Below, piece by piece: positions 16,829 through 29,303 of a DNA stretch of 64,000 nucleotides; the first letter of the stretch is position 1, and every line of letters starts with the position of its first letter. A model generated the notes under the pieces. The model was not told where the DNA came from. It saw only the letters and a program-made list of their open reading frames with translations, and searched no databases. This stretch comes from Ramazzottius varieornatus. Its lineage: Eukaryota > Tardigrada > Eutardigrada > Parachela > Ramazzottiidae. Both the position numbers and the translations under genes were made by a program. The stretch is from positions 620,001-684,000 of the forward strand of contig BDGG01000016.1 in assembly GCA_001949185.1 (NCBI GenBank), given 5' to 3'.

Positions 16829-18424
16829 TTATCTCTCGGACCTAGCCGGAATGGCTAGCAGCTCAGCTGAGACGATCGATTGCCAAGCGGACTTTGCGAC
16901 TACGTAATGGTTCTCGTGTTGCTGAACGGCGCACGGTAGAGTCTTTCAGCAGCTGCTGTCTGTAAACACAGGTAAAAAATACACGTCAGCGTACAGTACG
17001 CTTTTCTTATCAAACAAAACCAAGCCAGTCTGATGGTCCCGATAGAGTTTACGCCGCGCCTACTTTCTTGGCCAGTGAGTCTTTGGTACACCTCAACTCA
17101 AGGAAATTTCACTTAGACTATCGTAAAGCCATGTTGCCGAAGGAGAGTCCCTCAACGTTTACTGAATAGTATCAAATTCATGTTTTGCTGATGAATTCGA
17201 AAACCAGTATGCAACAAGCTCTAGCGCACGGTACCTGGGCTCGCGTACCAATGCTGCTGCAGGCAATTGAAAGAAAGAGCTCTTGTCCTAATTAGAAACC
17301 GAGCACCGCTTACGAAAGGAAACACCAGCATTGAAATACGCGTAGAAAAATGACAAGAACGAGCAATACGACACGAACCTGAAGGGGAATTTTTTACTGA
17401 CAAGTCTGTGCCCTACAAAATCGTTTTTCCTAAGTGACGCACGCATCCACCCGATACCATCAATACGTGCGCCACTTGGGATAACAATCTTGACGAGTTT
17501 GTTTGTCGAGCTCCCATTTTCTACAGTGTACTCGTAATGTTATCACTGTTAACCTCGGAAACTTCAGAATCAGCAACCAAAACATTTCAGCCTTTTATTT
17601 TCTTTATGAGTTCCAAGTTTCGTTTTGACGTCAGTTTCATTACCAGATGTAGAACGTTGCGCAGTTTCCCCGAAGAAACTTCGGCGAAAATTCCATTACA
17701 CGCTTCCTCATGTTAATAACATGCGCGAGAAAAACACAATTCAATCGCCGAGTTCAAGTCAGGAACGCACCGTGTCGTACGCCACGAGGAGTAAGGAGGA
17801 TGCCCAAGAAGCCATACCACGAACCCAACGCCCACGTACAATAGAATCACGAGGCTCACGGCTTTACAGCCGGGAGAGATTCAAGGCCGTGCGTCTGGCT
17901 TCTCTACTCTCCAACTGGGGAGCAAGTAGAGCATCAGAGCTATCGGTCGCATCCGGCCAACTGATCGATTAATCTGTCCCTGAATGAAGTGAGCGACTTG
18001 TTTATGCTAGCTCTAGTCGATACCGGCGCTACTCTTCCTGCATGCTCGTTATGTCGACCACTTTCTCGCAAAACCCCGACGCCCCTCAACGGAAACGAAG
18101 AAAAAGTCCTGCTAATTGCTCTACCCTACAAAAAAACATCGTTAAGAACCGGGCGTGTTCTCTTCGAAAATAGGAGGATCGTTGAACATGAAAGCCGGGT
18201 TCTCGGGAGTCAGCTGCGTATCTCGAGATACGTTCCACTCAAGTCACCCTACGACAGTAATCTGTTGTTGTAAGCATCGTTGCAATTTAATTGGCAGAGA
18301 ACCTGAAGGTGCCTTTCGACTTTAGTGAATGCCAGTCGAGACGACTGCGCAACTCACAAAAGAAAACACACTCGCGCTCGATACATTCACCACAACGTGA
18401 ACAACTAACACTGATTTCTCCCCT
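16829..18424. other. Receptor 5' flank, no further gene seen
   Basis: No chain of open frames with splice sites. It contains one copy of the local inverted-repeat element near 17430-17515 and presumably the receptor promoter. Confidence 0.4.
17430..17515. repeat. GTGGCGCACG inverted-repeat element
   Basis: CCTAAGTGACGCACGC ... ACGTGCGCCACTTGGGATAA, followed by the outer end GACGAGTTTGTTTGTCGAGC. Confidence 0.7.
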
Positions 18425-20720
18425 TTATTGCTCAAAGGACCTACGCGACATTACGCAAAGCTCTCCTGCTCCTCGTACCAGCTGTATAGTGTACACGGAC
18501 AACATTCCAAGAAGGAGAAGAGGGTATATTATACAATGTACAGCAGTGAGGGTCGTACCTTCAAAAGGTGGTAGAAGGGTCCAGCATTCCTCACTCCGAT
18601 CGTCCCTTCCGAGGCTGGTGGATCTTATCCCGTGTGTTCCTTCGATACGATAAAAGTATTCCACATCTTGAAAGACCTATAGAACACAAAAATGTGTGAT
18701 CTGAGTTTGTTTTGTACCTGTCGAGTGTCGAAGATAAATTGGCCACGGGGTATAATATTAATACCTTTTTTTCCGAGGATAAATTCAAGAATGCTTAGTA
18801 AGTTAGTACTGAGCGAGACGACGAGCATCAGCCTGAAAGAGTCAACATGGCATTGATGATTAGCAAGGTACCGATATCGCGAGATAGCATAATGTGGCTA
18901 GGAAAGACGAGAGGTATATCCAAGGTGGACAGAGTGTAAAGCGTTGAGGGAGATGAAGGTCGATCGCAGCCTTCAAGTGCTGCACAAACTGTAAGCACCT
19001 TAGCATATGCACCAGCATTTTCAATAAAAAGTTCCTACCGTGCGTATGTTGGTTATCCTTGACGTCAACAGATAGCAGGAGACCACGATGAGAACACAAT
19101 CGATTGAAGCTGCAACGATAAACGAGAAGATCTTCTCAGAAGTCAGAAAAAACAAAATAATTATTTTATTAGCATTCAGTAGAACACACTGGCCTGCAGA
19201 GGCCGCACTACCCAGGTCAGTCAATCAACGCATGAGTTGATGAGTAAAACGCAGGCAAGTTACAGCGGGACGGCGGTATGATTCCGCTTCGCCTAACTTA
19301 CTCTTGGTCAAGGCGAAGCTACTTCCACCTTCTAGTTACTGCTGGTGCGGGACTTTCAGAATTCCATGTCGAGGACTCCACGAGGGTTTCCGTTTCAAAT
19401 TTCGACTGTGCTGGTTTAGCCACAGCCTACGCCGCACTGAAAAAGCGTTTCACTGCCCGGGCCCGGGAGTCGAGATGCCAGCTGATTCCGCAAGGACAAA
19501 CTCTATGGCGAGAGATCTCGAGCACGGACAGCGGTGAAAACCAATTTACAGGCTTACATTCGACAGATTCGCTCATTCTCGAAACTGTCGTCTCACCCCT
19601 CCCACTCCAGAGCGAATTCGACTGTGTCTTCGAGATGTCCAGGTCTTGCCTGCGGAGAGTGAATATCTTCAGCAAAACGAGGATGCGAAGGTGCTGGCCA
19701 AACAGCAATGGAAGGTAAGATACGCTTTCCGGTGTACACGACTCTGACTTTGAGAAGTTTTTTACTTTACGAGCGATCAAAAACTGTCGGAATCTGACAT
19801 TGATCGCGTTTACACTTTCACCGTATTTTTACTGAAAGTGTCCCGGAGGACCATCCGTTTGTCCAGTGCGAAGGACATATCAAACGAAAACAGGAACTCC
19901 ATTCATCGAGATCTTCGACTGGAAATTTGCTCGTACTTCGACGCCATTGTACGATCACGCAGGTAAAAACGCTCGTTTTCTAGTGGCCAAACGCACTACA
20001 TCAAAATAATGTTCCAGAGTTTGCCAGCGGTGGACCGAACGGTGTACCTCCTGATGAATTCGTACTCGCTAATATACTGGCGAGCTCGAGATGGGGGGAA
20101 CCACCTGCCTGTACTTACGAGTCAATTACTTCCTACATAATTCCGTCCCTTAACACTTTCAGCACGATCGTTTTCATGTTTGCAGAATACTACCGTCCTC
20201 TTTGTGTATACAGGAATTTCATTGGCTGGTACCGTGTTGCGGAGGCTGGTCCAACCAATAGAAAATTTTCAAACTTTCAAATTCGGCAGGCCATGAACGC
20301 CAAATCTCAAAAGGGAGAACTGGTCGTCCTGATTTTCTTCTGACCGCACTGATGACTACAAAGTTTATCCCAGGCTCGGCTTCGATAGATAAGACTGTCC
20401 CAAGTTGCTCCAGTTTTTTTTAAGCGAATACCGTGCACGTGTTTCGCGCGAAGAGACGAAACACCAAATTTCACCAAAACCGCCCGAAACCGTAGAAAAA
20501 ATTTCCAGCGTGCTGGGGCTTTGCTGACCGCTGGTCATTAGTGTTGCTTTGGTGAGAAGACCGAGGTACATGCAAACAAAAAGACCCAGACCCGAAAGAC
20601 CAAAAGCTAAAACTGGGAGCTGAATAAAACTGATTGATTGTATACACAAAGAGGACGGTCGTACACAGAGTGTTAATATGAACGACGCACCTTAAGCTTG
20701 TGCGGCTCACAAAGTCAACA
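18425..20720 (-). CDS. Candidate multi-exon membrane protein, unresolved
   Basis: Several minus-strand segments look coding but I could not chain them. Near 20460-20640: LPVLAFGLSGLGLFVCMYLG followed by LLTKATLMTSGQQSP. Near 20235-20400: PGINFVVISAVRRKSG then EFESLKIFYWLDQPP. Near 19840-19970: WRRSTSKFPVEDLDEW. Near 19030-19140: FSFIVAASIDCVLIVVSCYL, ending at GTAGGA. Near 18850-18985: WIYLSSFLATLCYLAIS. Near 18770-18840: LMLVVSLSTNLLSILEF. Near 18555-18680: VFQDVEYFYRIEGTHG. The predicted membrane helices suggest a multi-pass protein, possibly tetraspan, or two genes. The 20200-20640 part has a diverged relative at 45900-46260 on the other strand. No family recognised. Confidence 0.35.
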
Positions 20721-21498
20721 GCGACGAAGTATTCTGCAGTCCCTCATACAAATCGAATGGAAGTAGCCCAGCTGTATCATACTGAAAGTTTTTGATACAT
20801 GGGAAACTCTGTCCGGCACCGGCGCTCATCCGTACGTATATCAAGCCGGGATATTTCAGCCGCTATTTTCCTAAAGGGCGCAACATCCAACAACATTGCG
20901 CACGTAGGTAAGTCTTAGGTGAATATTGCATGCATTATTAACAAGGCCCGATGGCTCTGCACGTAGGTGTTCGTCTTCACGGTGCTGCTTTTTTAGGTGG
21001 GGATCGACTCCCATCAGATTCTTGCATACCAACAATTCCTGCAAGCGATGAAGACGGAACGAGACGGCCCCCGTACAAGCCGAAAGACAAGTACTGTAGT
21101 TTCTAGTCTGCTTTACTGTTTTAAACGTTCGAGAAAGCTGTAAATCCAGAGAAGACCACACAGATGCTGCGGCGTATACAAATCACGAGTTGATCGTGGA
21201 AAGACAATCTCTCCTACTTGCTCTGTAAATGTAAGACGCAAGACAAAAACTGGACTGACTTTTGATTGTTCAATCAGCCCATGGGTCGCCGAGAGCCGCG
21301 CGGCTTTTGCAATGTATCATTATGCCAAAGTGTCCTGTGAGCAAGATGTTTGTCAGTGGTGTCTGTAGTAAACCTCTCTGGCTCAACTTCTTTTCCCCCA
21401 ACAGCGCCTGGAATTATTCGATCGTACTGTATTTCGTGGCCGAATTCAAAGTATACAAGTACAAAAAAACTACCAAATATCCCAACGACTGCCTTCCT
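20721..21498. other. Intergenic, nothing recognised
   Basis: Between the unresolved membrane-protein gene and the Vps34 stop. No supported gene, repeat or RNA seen. Confidence 0.4.
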
Positions 21499-24400
21499 TT
21501 AAACACGCACCCACTGGACAAATTTGCGAAAGGTATCTACAACAGCCGGCATGATTGCCGTCAAACTAACGTCTATCAAATTCTGCAAGTACAACACAGC
21601 CTCTTCGTCGTTCAAATCTAGCCTGAACTTATCCTGAATCTGAAAACCAAATCGTCCACCATTAGTTTCGAACTTTCAGTCGACACGAGACGAAAGGGAT
21701 CAAAGACTGAACAGAACTCACCTTTCTTACAGTCTTGTCCGGCTCCAAAGCAATATCCGCAATATTGGAATCGACCATCAGCGAAAACAAGTTTAGAATC
21801 AAATTTGCCGATCTGAAAAACGAAACGCCGTTGGCTAAGAGCGGATCACAAAGTAACAGGATACGAAGTCTCTTACCGACGTAAGTTGAGGAACGCCGAA
21901 TAGCACTGCACGCAGAACGTTCTGAAATATTCTTCGCCCATAGCTTCCACCATTTCCTTGTTCAGCTTCATGGCCGGCGGCATCGGTTTAGGGTCTCTGC
22001 CCAAAATATAGCCAAAGTCGATGTGGAACAGGTTGCCCTGCTTGGTCAAGAGCAAGTTCTCCAAGTGCCGGTCGCCAACGCCCAGCAGGTACGTCACCAC
22101 ACAGTAGCCCGCGCAACTCTTGACGTAGTTCTCCATCACTTCAGTGGAGACACCGCTGGCGGTGGTCTTACTTGGGGCGTGCTTGCGAAGGAAGTTGAGG
22201 ATGCTGAAGTCATTGGCTAGGATCTCGGCTAAAGGTACCGAATCGATGAACTGGACGAAACCGTGGTCCGTACTGGTAGCGATCACTTTGTAGGGTGTCA
22301 ACTTTAGGTCCAGATTTTCCTGCCTTAACAGCTGTAAAGCAACACAATGACAATTAAACTAAATCATTAATATAAAAATAATAAAAAGATGAAAACGGAT
22401 ACCAGGAGCAGACATTGGGAGCTCGGCTAACAAGCTCGACAAGAGATTATTTTCTCAAGCGGCGCACATCGTCCGTGATACTGGCTAGAATGGCGCGCCA
22501 CTTGGGAAAACGATTTAGTCGAATTTCTCTGCCGAGCTCCCGAGTATAAGAAAAGAAAACGTTGAAATACTAGACAGTCAAAATCACATCGAATTGCAAA
22601 TCTTCAGTAATGGATGCATTATTGTACCTTGTCCATGAGGGAAATGATCTGTAAGACCAGTTGATCTTGTCGGAGGTCGTCTCCCAGTTTGAAGATGGTG
22701 ACAAAGTCCGACCCGTCTTCCTTGACGAAAGTCAACCTTACCGGCATCTGCGCACTCTTGAACAGGTACGTGGCATCTGCTCTGATGCCGGCCACAACCA
22801 CGTCAGGGTCCAGCGGGTGAGCTAGTGGGTCGTCTTGCGAGAAGCATTTGCAAAAGTCCGAATCGGGGTTGGCCAGTATCGTCTGCAGAAGAAACGATCC
22901 GAATTATTTCAGTTTCGCCGCAGTACTGCAGTAAAGTATTTAAACCAAAAATCGAGAGCTTGGTAAACGGACTCAACTAGATCTCTCTTTCTGGTGACGC
23001 ATTCTATCATCCAACAACACTGAGAACGTTCGCCACTTGGACAACTGCTCCGGATCGCTTTTCCAAGTGGCGCATGCTATCAGCCAATTAAACGAAAACC
23101 GTGCGCAGTTTAAGGGAAACGATTCAATCGAGCTTGTCAGCCGAGCTCTCAATGTTCTGAAAATCTACCTGAAGTCTTTCGGTCTTCTTTTTCCGGTTGG
23201 CTCCATCCTTTCGAATGTCTCTCATCAACCGGACAAGTCTTTCAACAAAGACCAGTTGACGCGACAGCGTCGTACGGATGGACTTGCAGATTTCCCCGCC
23301 TTGTGTCAAGGTGTTACTGAAACGCTTCGTGACGACAAGGAAGGTCCCCATCAGGCGGTTGTCCTGGTGCTCAGGAGACGGATCCGCAGTCTGGCGATCC
23401 TTCTCGCATTCTACTTTGAGGAACCAGTAGAAGTAGTTCGCCAGTTTTGGGTTACGACAACTTCGGTCGATGAGGAATGTGGCCAAGTCACGCTTTCTCG
23501 GTACCATTTCCATACCTTCTCCAATCTGTACCAAAAACTTCTGTTGAGGTACCACCTTGTATTTTTATTCCTTTCATTTGAGCATATTTTCTGTTTCGGA
23601 ATTGGAAGTGGGCAACAAGGTGAAAGATATTGTTATCTCAAGTGGCGCACGCATCCATTGTCTTCGGCCAGAAGTGTGCGAAACTTGGCCAGCGATCTGG
23701 TTTGAACCACTTGCCCACGTCCCAATCCATCTTCATATTATTTTTTGAGTTCCTCATTTGTTTTGTTCATTTGGGCCCCTAAAACAATCTTCTTACCGGT
23801 TCAGTGTTCTTATCCGCGATGCTTTCCTTTCTTCCGGTGGACATGACAGCATGGCTGATTCGAACCAGCCCATTGCGGATTTCTAGGATATCTTCGTACC
23901 GTAGTGCTTGAATTAGTTGCAGCAGGTACAACAAAAGGTCGTCATCGGAAGCATCGGCCAGACGGTCGACAGCGTACTGCCTAATGACCGGGTTGGTGAA
24001 CCGGGAAGTTAGTAAGGCCAGTGCGTCGCCGGGGTCCGCTGGCACCCACTGGAACAACATCTTCTCGGCCTGCACCTGCTCTGCTGGAATGTGCCAGTTG
24101 ACGCATGACAGGAACTTGATCAGCGCTCGCTTGTTCTGACTCAAGTAAAATCTGAAAATAACACCGAAATAAGCCAAAATGAACAAGTAAATCTAAACGG
24201 GCATAAAAAGTTTCAACGACGGGCATAAGCCATAAGGTACTGTAAAACGAAACGTTTCGAAAAATACTACTGGTTGTGACATAATGTATACAGGAAATCG
24301 CCCAGTACATCGCACAATGCGTGCTTGCCTTGAACAAACTTCAGATATTAGTAAAAAGAACACAAATAAACAATCAAAAAGATGTAGCACCAACTTTTCT

Positions 24401-26149
24401 GTTTCTGCAGCGCGGCACTTTCAGCTTGGGAAGGTACAAACCTGTAACGCCAGACCAAGTCCTGTTCTTCCGAAGTCAGCGGTTGATCCGGCGGATATGC
24501 CAAGATGACGGTGAGCTGTTCCCGGGCGAGGCTATTGGGCTTGAGCTCGCGATCGGAAGCGCCGCTACGGACATTGCGAGCCAGAATGTGGTGCTTCCTT
24601 TCGATCACATTGGGCTGCGATACAGACATAGTATTAGTACAGACATTTGTGACAATCTTATAGAATGATAGATGGTGTGGGAAAGAGTACAGAAGGTAGC
24701 ATGACAGCGCACCTTGTCCAGTTCGCCATCGAAGACTTTGACAACCGTCGGCGTCACCAAACATTCCACGCGTCGGTCCGCTCCCTAGGAACCTCTACAG
24801 TTAACCAAGGTCGATCGGAATGATTAACGAACAAAAGCGCAGAATTCACCGAATTTTAATAGATCAGGAAATTCGAGAGGAAATATTCAAATACTCGATA
24901 TTCCAGGTCGCGGACACGTGCAGCCGAAAACAATGCAAACGTGCGCCACTTGGAAAAGCGATCATCTCCGATCCATTTGCTGACCCAAATCCGAAATTTC
25001 TTTAAACATTTGTGACATACCTCTTCGTAGTAGATCACTGTCACTTCCTTTTCGTCCACAGTGATGGGCGGAAACTCCACGCGCAAAAACATGGAGTTCA
25101 TCTCTTTCTTCTCGCGTTCGTTAATATGTTCCAGTTCGCGGAATGTAAGCTTATCCAGCCAGTCGACGTTACGTATGCGACCACTTCTGTGCCTTTTCAC
25201 GAGCTAAAATCGAAACAGCACTGGTCAGAGCATATCAACCACATTTCAGGTAAAGTTGGAAAGTATCAATGCTTACTTTCGCAAGTCGTCCCATTTGACG
25301 ACCGTCATCTCTGATCTTGCCAGGAGTCGAGTTCGAAGCTGATCCATCACCGTGCACCTTGGGCCAGACAAATAGATCCAAATTCCCACAGCGCAACTTG
25401 CTGAAACCATCATAGCGTTAGCTAATTTATCGAGTTGGACGTATCTGTGGAAGATCGCTTAACGTACCCGGTCTTTCCGAAGGCGGAAATGGTCGTACCG
25501 CCAACTGGTTTGACCTGGTACGGTCCATCCATTTCGTAAAGCGTGAAAACCAAGAGAGTATCCCGAGGAAGATCGCAAATGTGAATGGGTAACCGAAGCC
25601 ACTCGTTCCACCTGCAAAAAGAAACAATTTCCCTGTTAGAACGGCTTATCCGTTTAAGTCGCGCAGTGACGTCACTGCGGTGACGCAAAACCCTCGCATG
25701 TACCCAACGTCATGCGTGCTACCTCGTAAAGTTTTAGAAAGAAAAAGATCTACATCAAAACGTTCCCCACGCTATCTGACCATTTCTAGCACAATGGTTT
25801 CTTACGTGATTCGTTTGGTGAAAGCCTTGTGACGAGTTTTGGTGTCCAGCGTGATGATTTTTCCTCTCGAGTACAGCTGGCACTGCACAACAATTTCGGG
25901 TAGCTGGTCGACGTCGGGCTCGTTAAAGCGTCGAACTGGATTCTCCAGCAGCTCTTCGGTTGACAAGCGAGAAGGTGATCCATCCAAGCCACATCTGTAA
26001 GGCAACAAAACAGTGAGAACGATCTGAAGCAAGGTTGAAAGCAACGGAAACGGGGATACTCACACTTTGATCAGCAAGCTGGAGCTCAGATCCCGACTGA
26101 GCACATACTGGCTCTTGTAGTCGGGGGTGATGTAGTCCGATACATTCAT
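21499..26149 (-). CDS. PIK3C3: Phosphatidylinositol 3-kinase class III catalytic subunit (Vps34)
   Basis: Makes phosphatidylinositol 3-phosphate for endosome sorting and autophagy, with Vps15 and Beclin as known partners. Thirteen exons total 2640 nt (879 residues, close to the human 887) and all phases close: 26149-26064, 25994-25806, 25611-25468, 25400-25277, 25203-25021, 24784-24713, 24614-24442, 24151-23797, 23540-23169, 22882-22628, 22331-21877, 21812-21722, 21639-21499. Order: C2 domain ([29 protein letters not shown]), helical PIK domain ([25 protein letters not shown]), then kinase with [23 protein letters not shown] and [17 protein letters not shown]. The C-terminal helix ends [10 protein letters not shown], in place of the usual membrane-binding end. 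Introns carry several copies of the local inverted-repeat element. Identity is certain from the catalytic and DFG-equivalent motifs. Confidence 0.97.
22419..22545. repeat. Full-length copy of the GTGGCGCACG element
   Basis: The clearest intact copy. Outer inverted ends GGGAGCTCGGCTAACAAGCT and (reverse) GGGAGCTCGGCAGAGAAATT enclose CTCAAGCGGCGCACATCG ... GGCGCGCCACTTGGGAAAAC. About 127 bp, no coding capacity; lies in a Vps34 intron. Confidence 0.8.
22953..23152. repeat. Double copy of the GTGGCGCACG element
   Basis: One pair of outer ends (GAGAGCTTGGTAAACGGACT ... CAGCCGAGCTCTC) encloses two core units, the second with CCAAGTGGCGCATGC ... CGTGCGCAGTTTAAG. This suggests insertion of one copy into another, or internal duplication. 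The right end abuts Vps34 exon 9 (ends 23169). Confidence 0.7.
23630..23700. repeat. GTGGCGCACG inverted-repeat element
   Basis: ATCTCAAGTGGCGCACGCAT ... AAGTGTGCGAAACTTGGCCA. Vps34 intron. Confidence 0.65.
24925..24970. repeat. Half copy of the GTGGCGCACG element
   Basis: Only the right arm AACGTGCGCCACTTGGAAAA is preserved. Vps34 intron. Confidence 0.55.
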
Positions 26150-27074
26150 CCTAATGTTGACGATATCACACGATAGACATTTCTTCTAGATTTCATCAGT
26201 CAAGAGCAGAACGATTAGCAGACTCAAAGGAGTCGAAACTCTAAACACAGAACGAAAACAAATCCGCACTGTCAGGCCCAGCTGATCTCAGTCTCATACC
26301 ACCGTGACGCCATACCATCCTGACCAACGTCGTGTTCGCTCGGCGTCTAATCAGGCAATCAGTCGTTCAAAAACCCGAAACTACGAGTAGCCCAAGACGT
26401 CGTGTTTCATCTTTTGCCTCTCCATCCATCGGCGTCAGGCATCTTGTTTCTCAAGCTCTATCACCCTCACCGGGAGCAAGCCTATGCACAGGATACTGCA
26501 GATCAAGCTTGAAAAACGACAGGAACGACACTTATTGTAGCAGTGAAGAATATATTCGTTCTTTGTCAGTTGGCTCACTTGGCTGAATGAACTCCTGCCA
26601 CGACGAGCTGGACCAGGAAGTCTGAGCTCGACGAGAGTCGGTGAGAACGCCAGACCTCAGCGACGAATAGCTTACCCATCGCGGGCTTGCGGTAAGGAAT
26701 TTTTTCCACTGGGAAATTACAAAAACCTTATGATGCTAGTTAGCGACGTCGCTCGAGGCACAACGTCTATTGCGGGCGAAAATGGAAACTATGGACCACT
26801 TTTCATGTATAACAATAACAACGATCCAGCATAATATACGGTTCTTTGATGCCGTCATCACCATGTTATCTTTTTAGAAATGGTATCCTTGATACCTCAG
26901 TTAGATCACGGTTTGATAGCCAAACACTGAACTGAACAGTAAACCGCGTGCGTGCCTGCGAGGTTCGATAAAAAATATGGCCCCAGTGAGGCAGGAAGTA
27001 AAACAACAGGAGTAATGTAGAATGAACGAAGGCTCGGTCTCCCGAGGACTTTTCAGGTTTGCTATCCAACCTGT
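26150..27074. other. Vps34 5' flank and 3' flank of the next gene
   Basis: Open frames present (for example near 26332-26586 on +) show no domain, signal peptide or splice partner. No gene called. Confidence 0.4.
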
Positions 27075-28060
27075 TCACAGGGGACTTTTGTTGCACATGT
27101 CACCGGCGCACGTGCAGGTCTCCACTGTCGCCTCGGTGTAATGTTCCGTACGACAGCTTGTGTCTAAGTCCCAGCGGTCGGTAATGCAACTACGCTTTGC
27201 GTATGTGACATGAGCTGCAACAACTGTATCTGTTTTCATACCCGCAGTGGTTGTAATAACGTCCTGACATCCGTATGAGGTGGCACACGAAAACTGCGAA
27301 TCATTTTCGCATCGAGACAAGTACCTCCACCGCGGGCGCCTTGGATGGCCACTTCGTCTTCTGCGTCTGGGAAACAGGCCTAGCACCGGTAATACATCGA
27401 AGGTAGTGGAGGCTCGTGAGGTTCTGTCCCGGAGCTTCCTCATCAGTGCCGCAGTAAGCGGAGGAGCACTGGCAGTTTGTGGTCACGATGGCGCTGTCAA
27501 ATTGAGGAGATTCATGTGCGACAGAAGAGCAACCCACTGGAGAAACCGCATCTGCACAATGTCGCATAGTTGCGACCACTCCCACGCGAGGCGTAAAAGA
27601 ACGTGAGGCCACAGAATTTAATACGATACAGTCGACAAAAATTTATACGAAATTGTGTAAGTCCGTATCCTTGCAGTGGAGACCACACATCAGGACACAA
27701 CTAACTCGGTTTTCCACGACGCCCGCGTTTTGCAAGTAAGAAAACGGGCAAGCTGAGGTGAGTTGCTCTTTAGGACTGGAGGGATGCACGAACGGCAAGG
27801 CACCCCCTAAACAACCTCGAACATGGCTGCGGACTGCGATACCGTACCGTTCAAATGTATAACTAGCCAATTAATGAAACTATTCATGATAAGCAAACGT
27901 GGATGATTTTTATTTGGGCATGTTGAGGTCGTCTGATCGCATCGATGGGTGACGTCGATACAGCTAGACTCGAGGTGGTACACAGTCTGGGTGTGATACC
28001 AAAGAGGAAGTGACGGCTCGGTGCACCAGCCTTCCACCTGTTCCTCTGAGCTGCACCGGT
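27075..28060 (-). CDS. Cysteine-rich three-finger-type protein, exons partly resolved
   Basis: Stop at 27075-27077. The last exon (down from about 27330) reads SRCENDSQFSCATSYGCQDV, then SCITDRWDLDTSC and the close CTCAGDMCNKSPL, a Ly6-type CxC...CN ending. Upstream, about 27350-27560, reads SPVGCSSVAHESPQFDSAIV then NCQCSSAYC, probably the end of another such domain. About 27890-28060 reads EGWCTEPSLPLWYHTQTVYH, SCIDVTHRCDQ and STCPNKN, a third cysteine cluster. A shorter frame near 27660-27760 has SCVLMCGLHCK. Phases between these pieces were not established, and I found no convincing signal peptide. Either one secreted protein with tandem domains or two adjacent genes. The fold class is inferred from cysteine spacing only. 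Confidence 0.5.
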
Positions 28061-28328
28061 CCCGTTAGCGAGCTCAGAGACCCCCTTTTATTGAGAAATA
28101 AAAAGCCGAAGGGCATGAAGGGTGGGATGGCGGTTGAAAAATTCGTGAGATGCAAAGAGCGCGAATGAAATTGTGTATGAAGAATGTTCCGTCGAGAGAG
28201 CTTCGTGAACATATTCATGTGGGACAATCCCTGCCGGGAAGCAGGAGGAGTCAACAGCCGGCCATGGCGAGTTACTGGATAGAGTTAGCGAATAAGGAAG
28301 TACAGTGAGCTGACCAGCAAGAGTACGC

Positions 28329-28361
28329 GTATGCGGCGCACGTGTACATTGCGCCGCATAC
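28329..28361. repeat. GC-rich hairpin
   Basis: Perfect 12-bp arms GTATGCGGCGCA (28329-28340) and TGCGCCGCATAC (28350-28361) around a 9-nt loop, extended by imperfect TACGC/ACGTA outside. Could be a foldback tip or a structured site. Confidence 0.6.
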
Positions 28362-28519
28362 ACGTATCAGAACAGTCCAGGGAAAACGCTTGTCATTCAA
28401 AAAACATTAACCACAATTATCGCTAAGGACAATAATTTTCAAATATTGCACAGCTATCGTTTCCGTACAATGAAAGGGATCTAACACTGTTGATGGGTTG
28501 AATAAAGTGCTGGCAACGA

Positions 28520-28800
28520 TACGGTATACCTATATCGTATCGAAATATATCGAAACTTTGCGATAAAATATGCGGCAGATATCGTATCGACAATATCGAT
28601 ATAAAACTCGTATCGAATAATGCAATAAAATATTCGGCGATATCGTATCGCGCTTTATCGATATATTTTCGATATATCGAAACTACGGTAACGGAAAAAC
28701 ATCGTTTTAAAATATCGATATCGAATGAATATCGAAGACGGCAATAAAATATCCGCCGATATCGTATCGGAAAATATCGCATCGGATTTTATCGTATTTT
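28520..28800. repeat. TATCGATATATCG-rich degenerate repeat
   Basis: Very biased sequence built from ATATCGTATCG, CGATATATCGAAAC and GATATTTTATTGC variants in both orientations. A second block of the same material is at 41820-42420. Satellite-like or the body of a non-coding transposon. Confidence 0.7.
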
Positions 28801-29303
28801 TGCCAGGACTAGTTGGATAGTTGGATGGATCCCCAACTTGTTTCAGAGATCGAAGCGTCACCAGCCTAGGTTGGGTTTTTGCTCGCTTCACTCCCGTGTG
28901 CCAAGCATGAAATTTCCAGAGGGTGGTACGTGCCCTCGGTGCAGCGGGGAGCCAACTCCGCTTCGTGTTGATAGTCTCTAGTGTATGTCTCACTTCTTTA
29001 TTGCTGTGAGATTGTACCACACAGGCGTACGTAATCCAAAGTGAGAAGTTGACTGAGAGCAAATACGACGAAAGTAGTTGATACATACTTTACGCTGTAC
29101 GTATTATTCTTCCGAAGTCCTTTTCTGTGTAGAAATAGCACTACACTGTGGAACAAATAACAAACATAAGTCTCGCAACAAAAAGGTAGTAACAGTAAAT
29201 TCAAAGGCGTCGAACTGCAATCTGGGACCGGGTTCTGCAAAAGATAAACTTCCAACTAACAAAAAAATTCAAAAAGTGAAGCTGCTCTTGAACGAGAAAA
29301 GGA
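28801..29303. other. 3' flank of the ligand gene
   Basis: No supported gene. Short frames lack domains. Confidence 0.35.

Noticed and set aside
17625-17972. 115-codon plus frame upstream of the receptor gene
   Set aside because: Low-complexity polar composition, no conserved motif, no acceptable neighbours to splice with.
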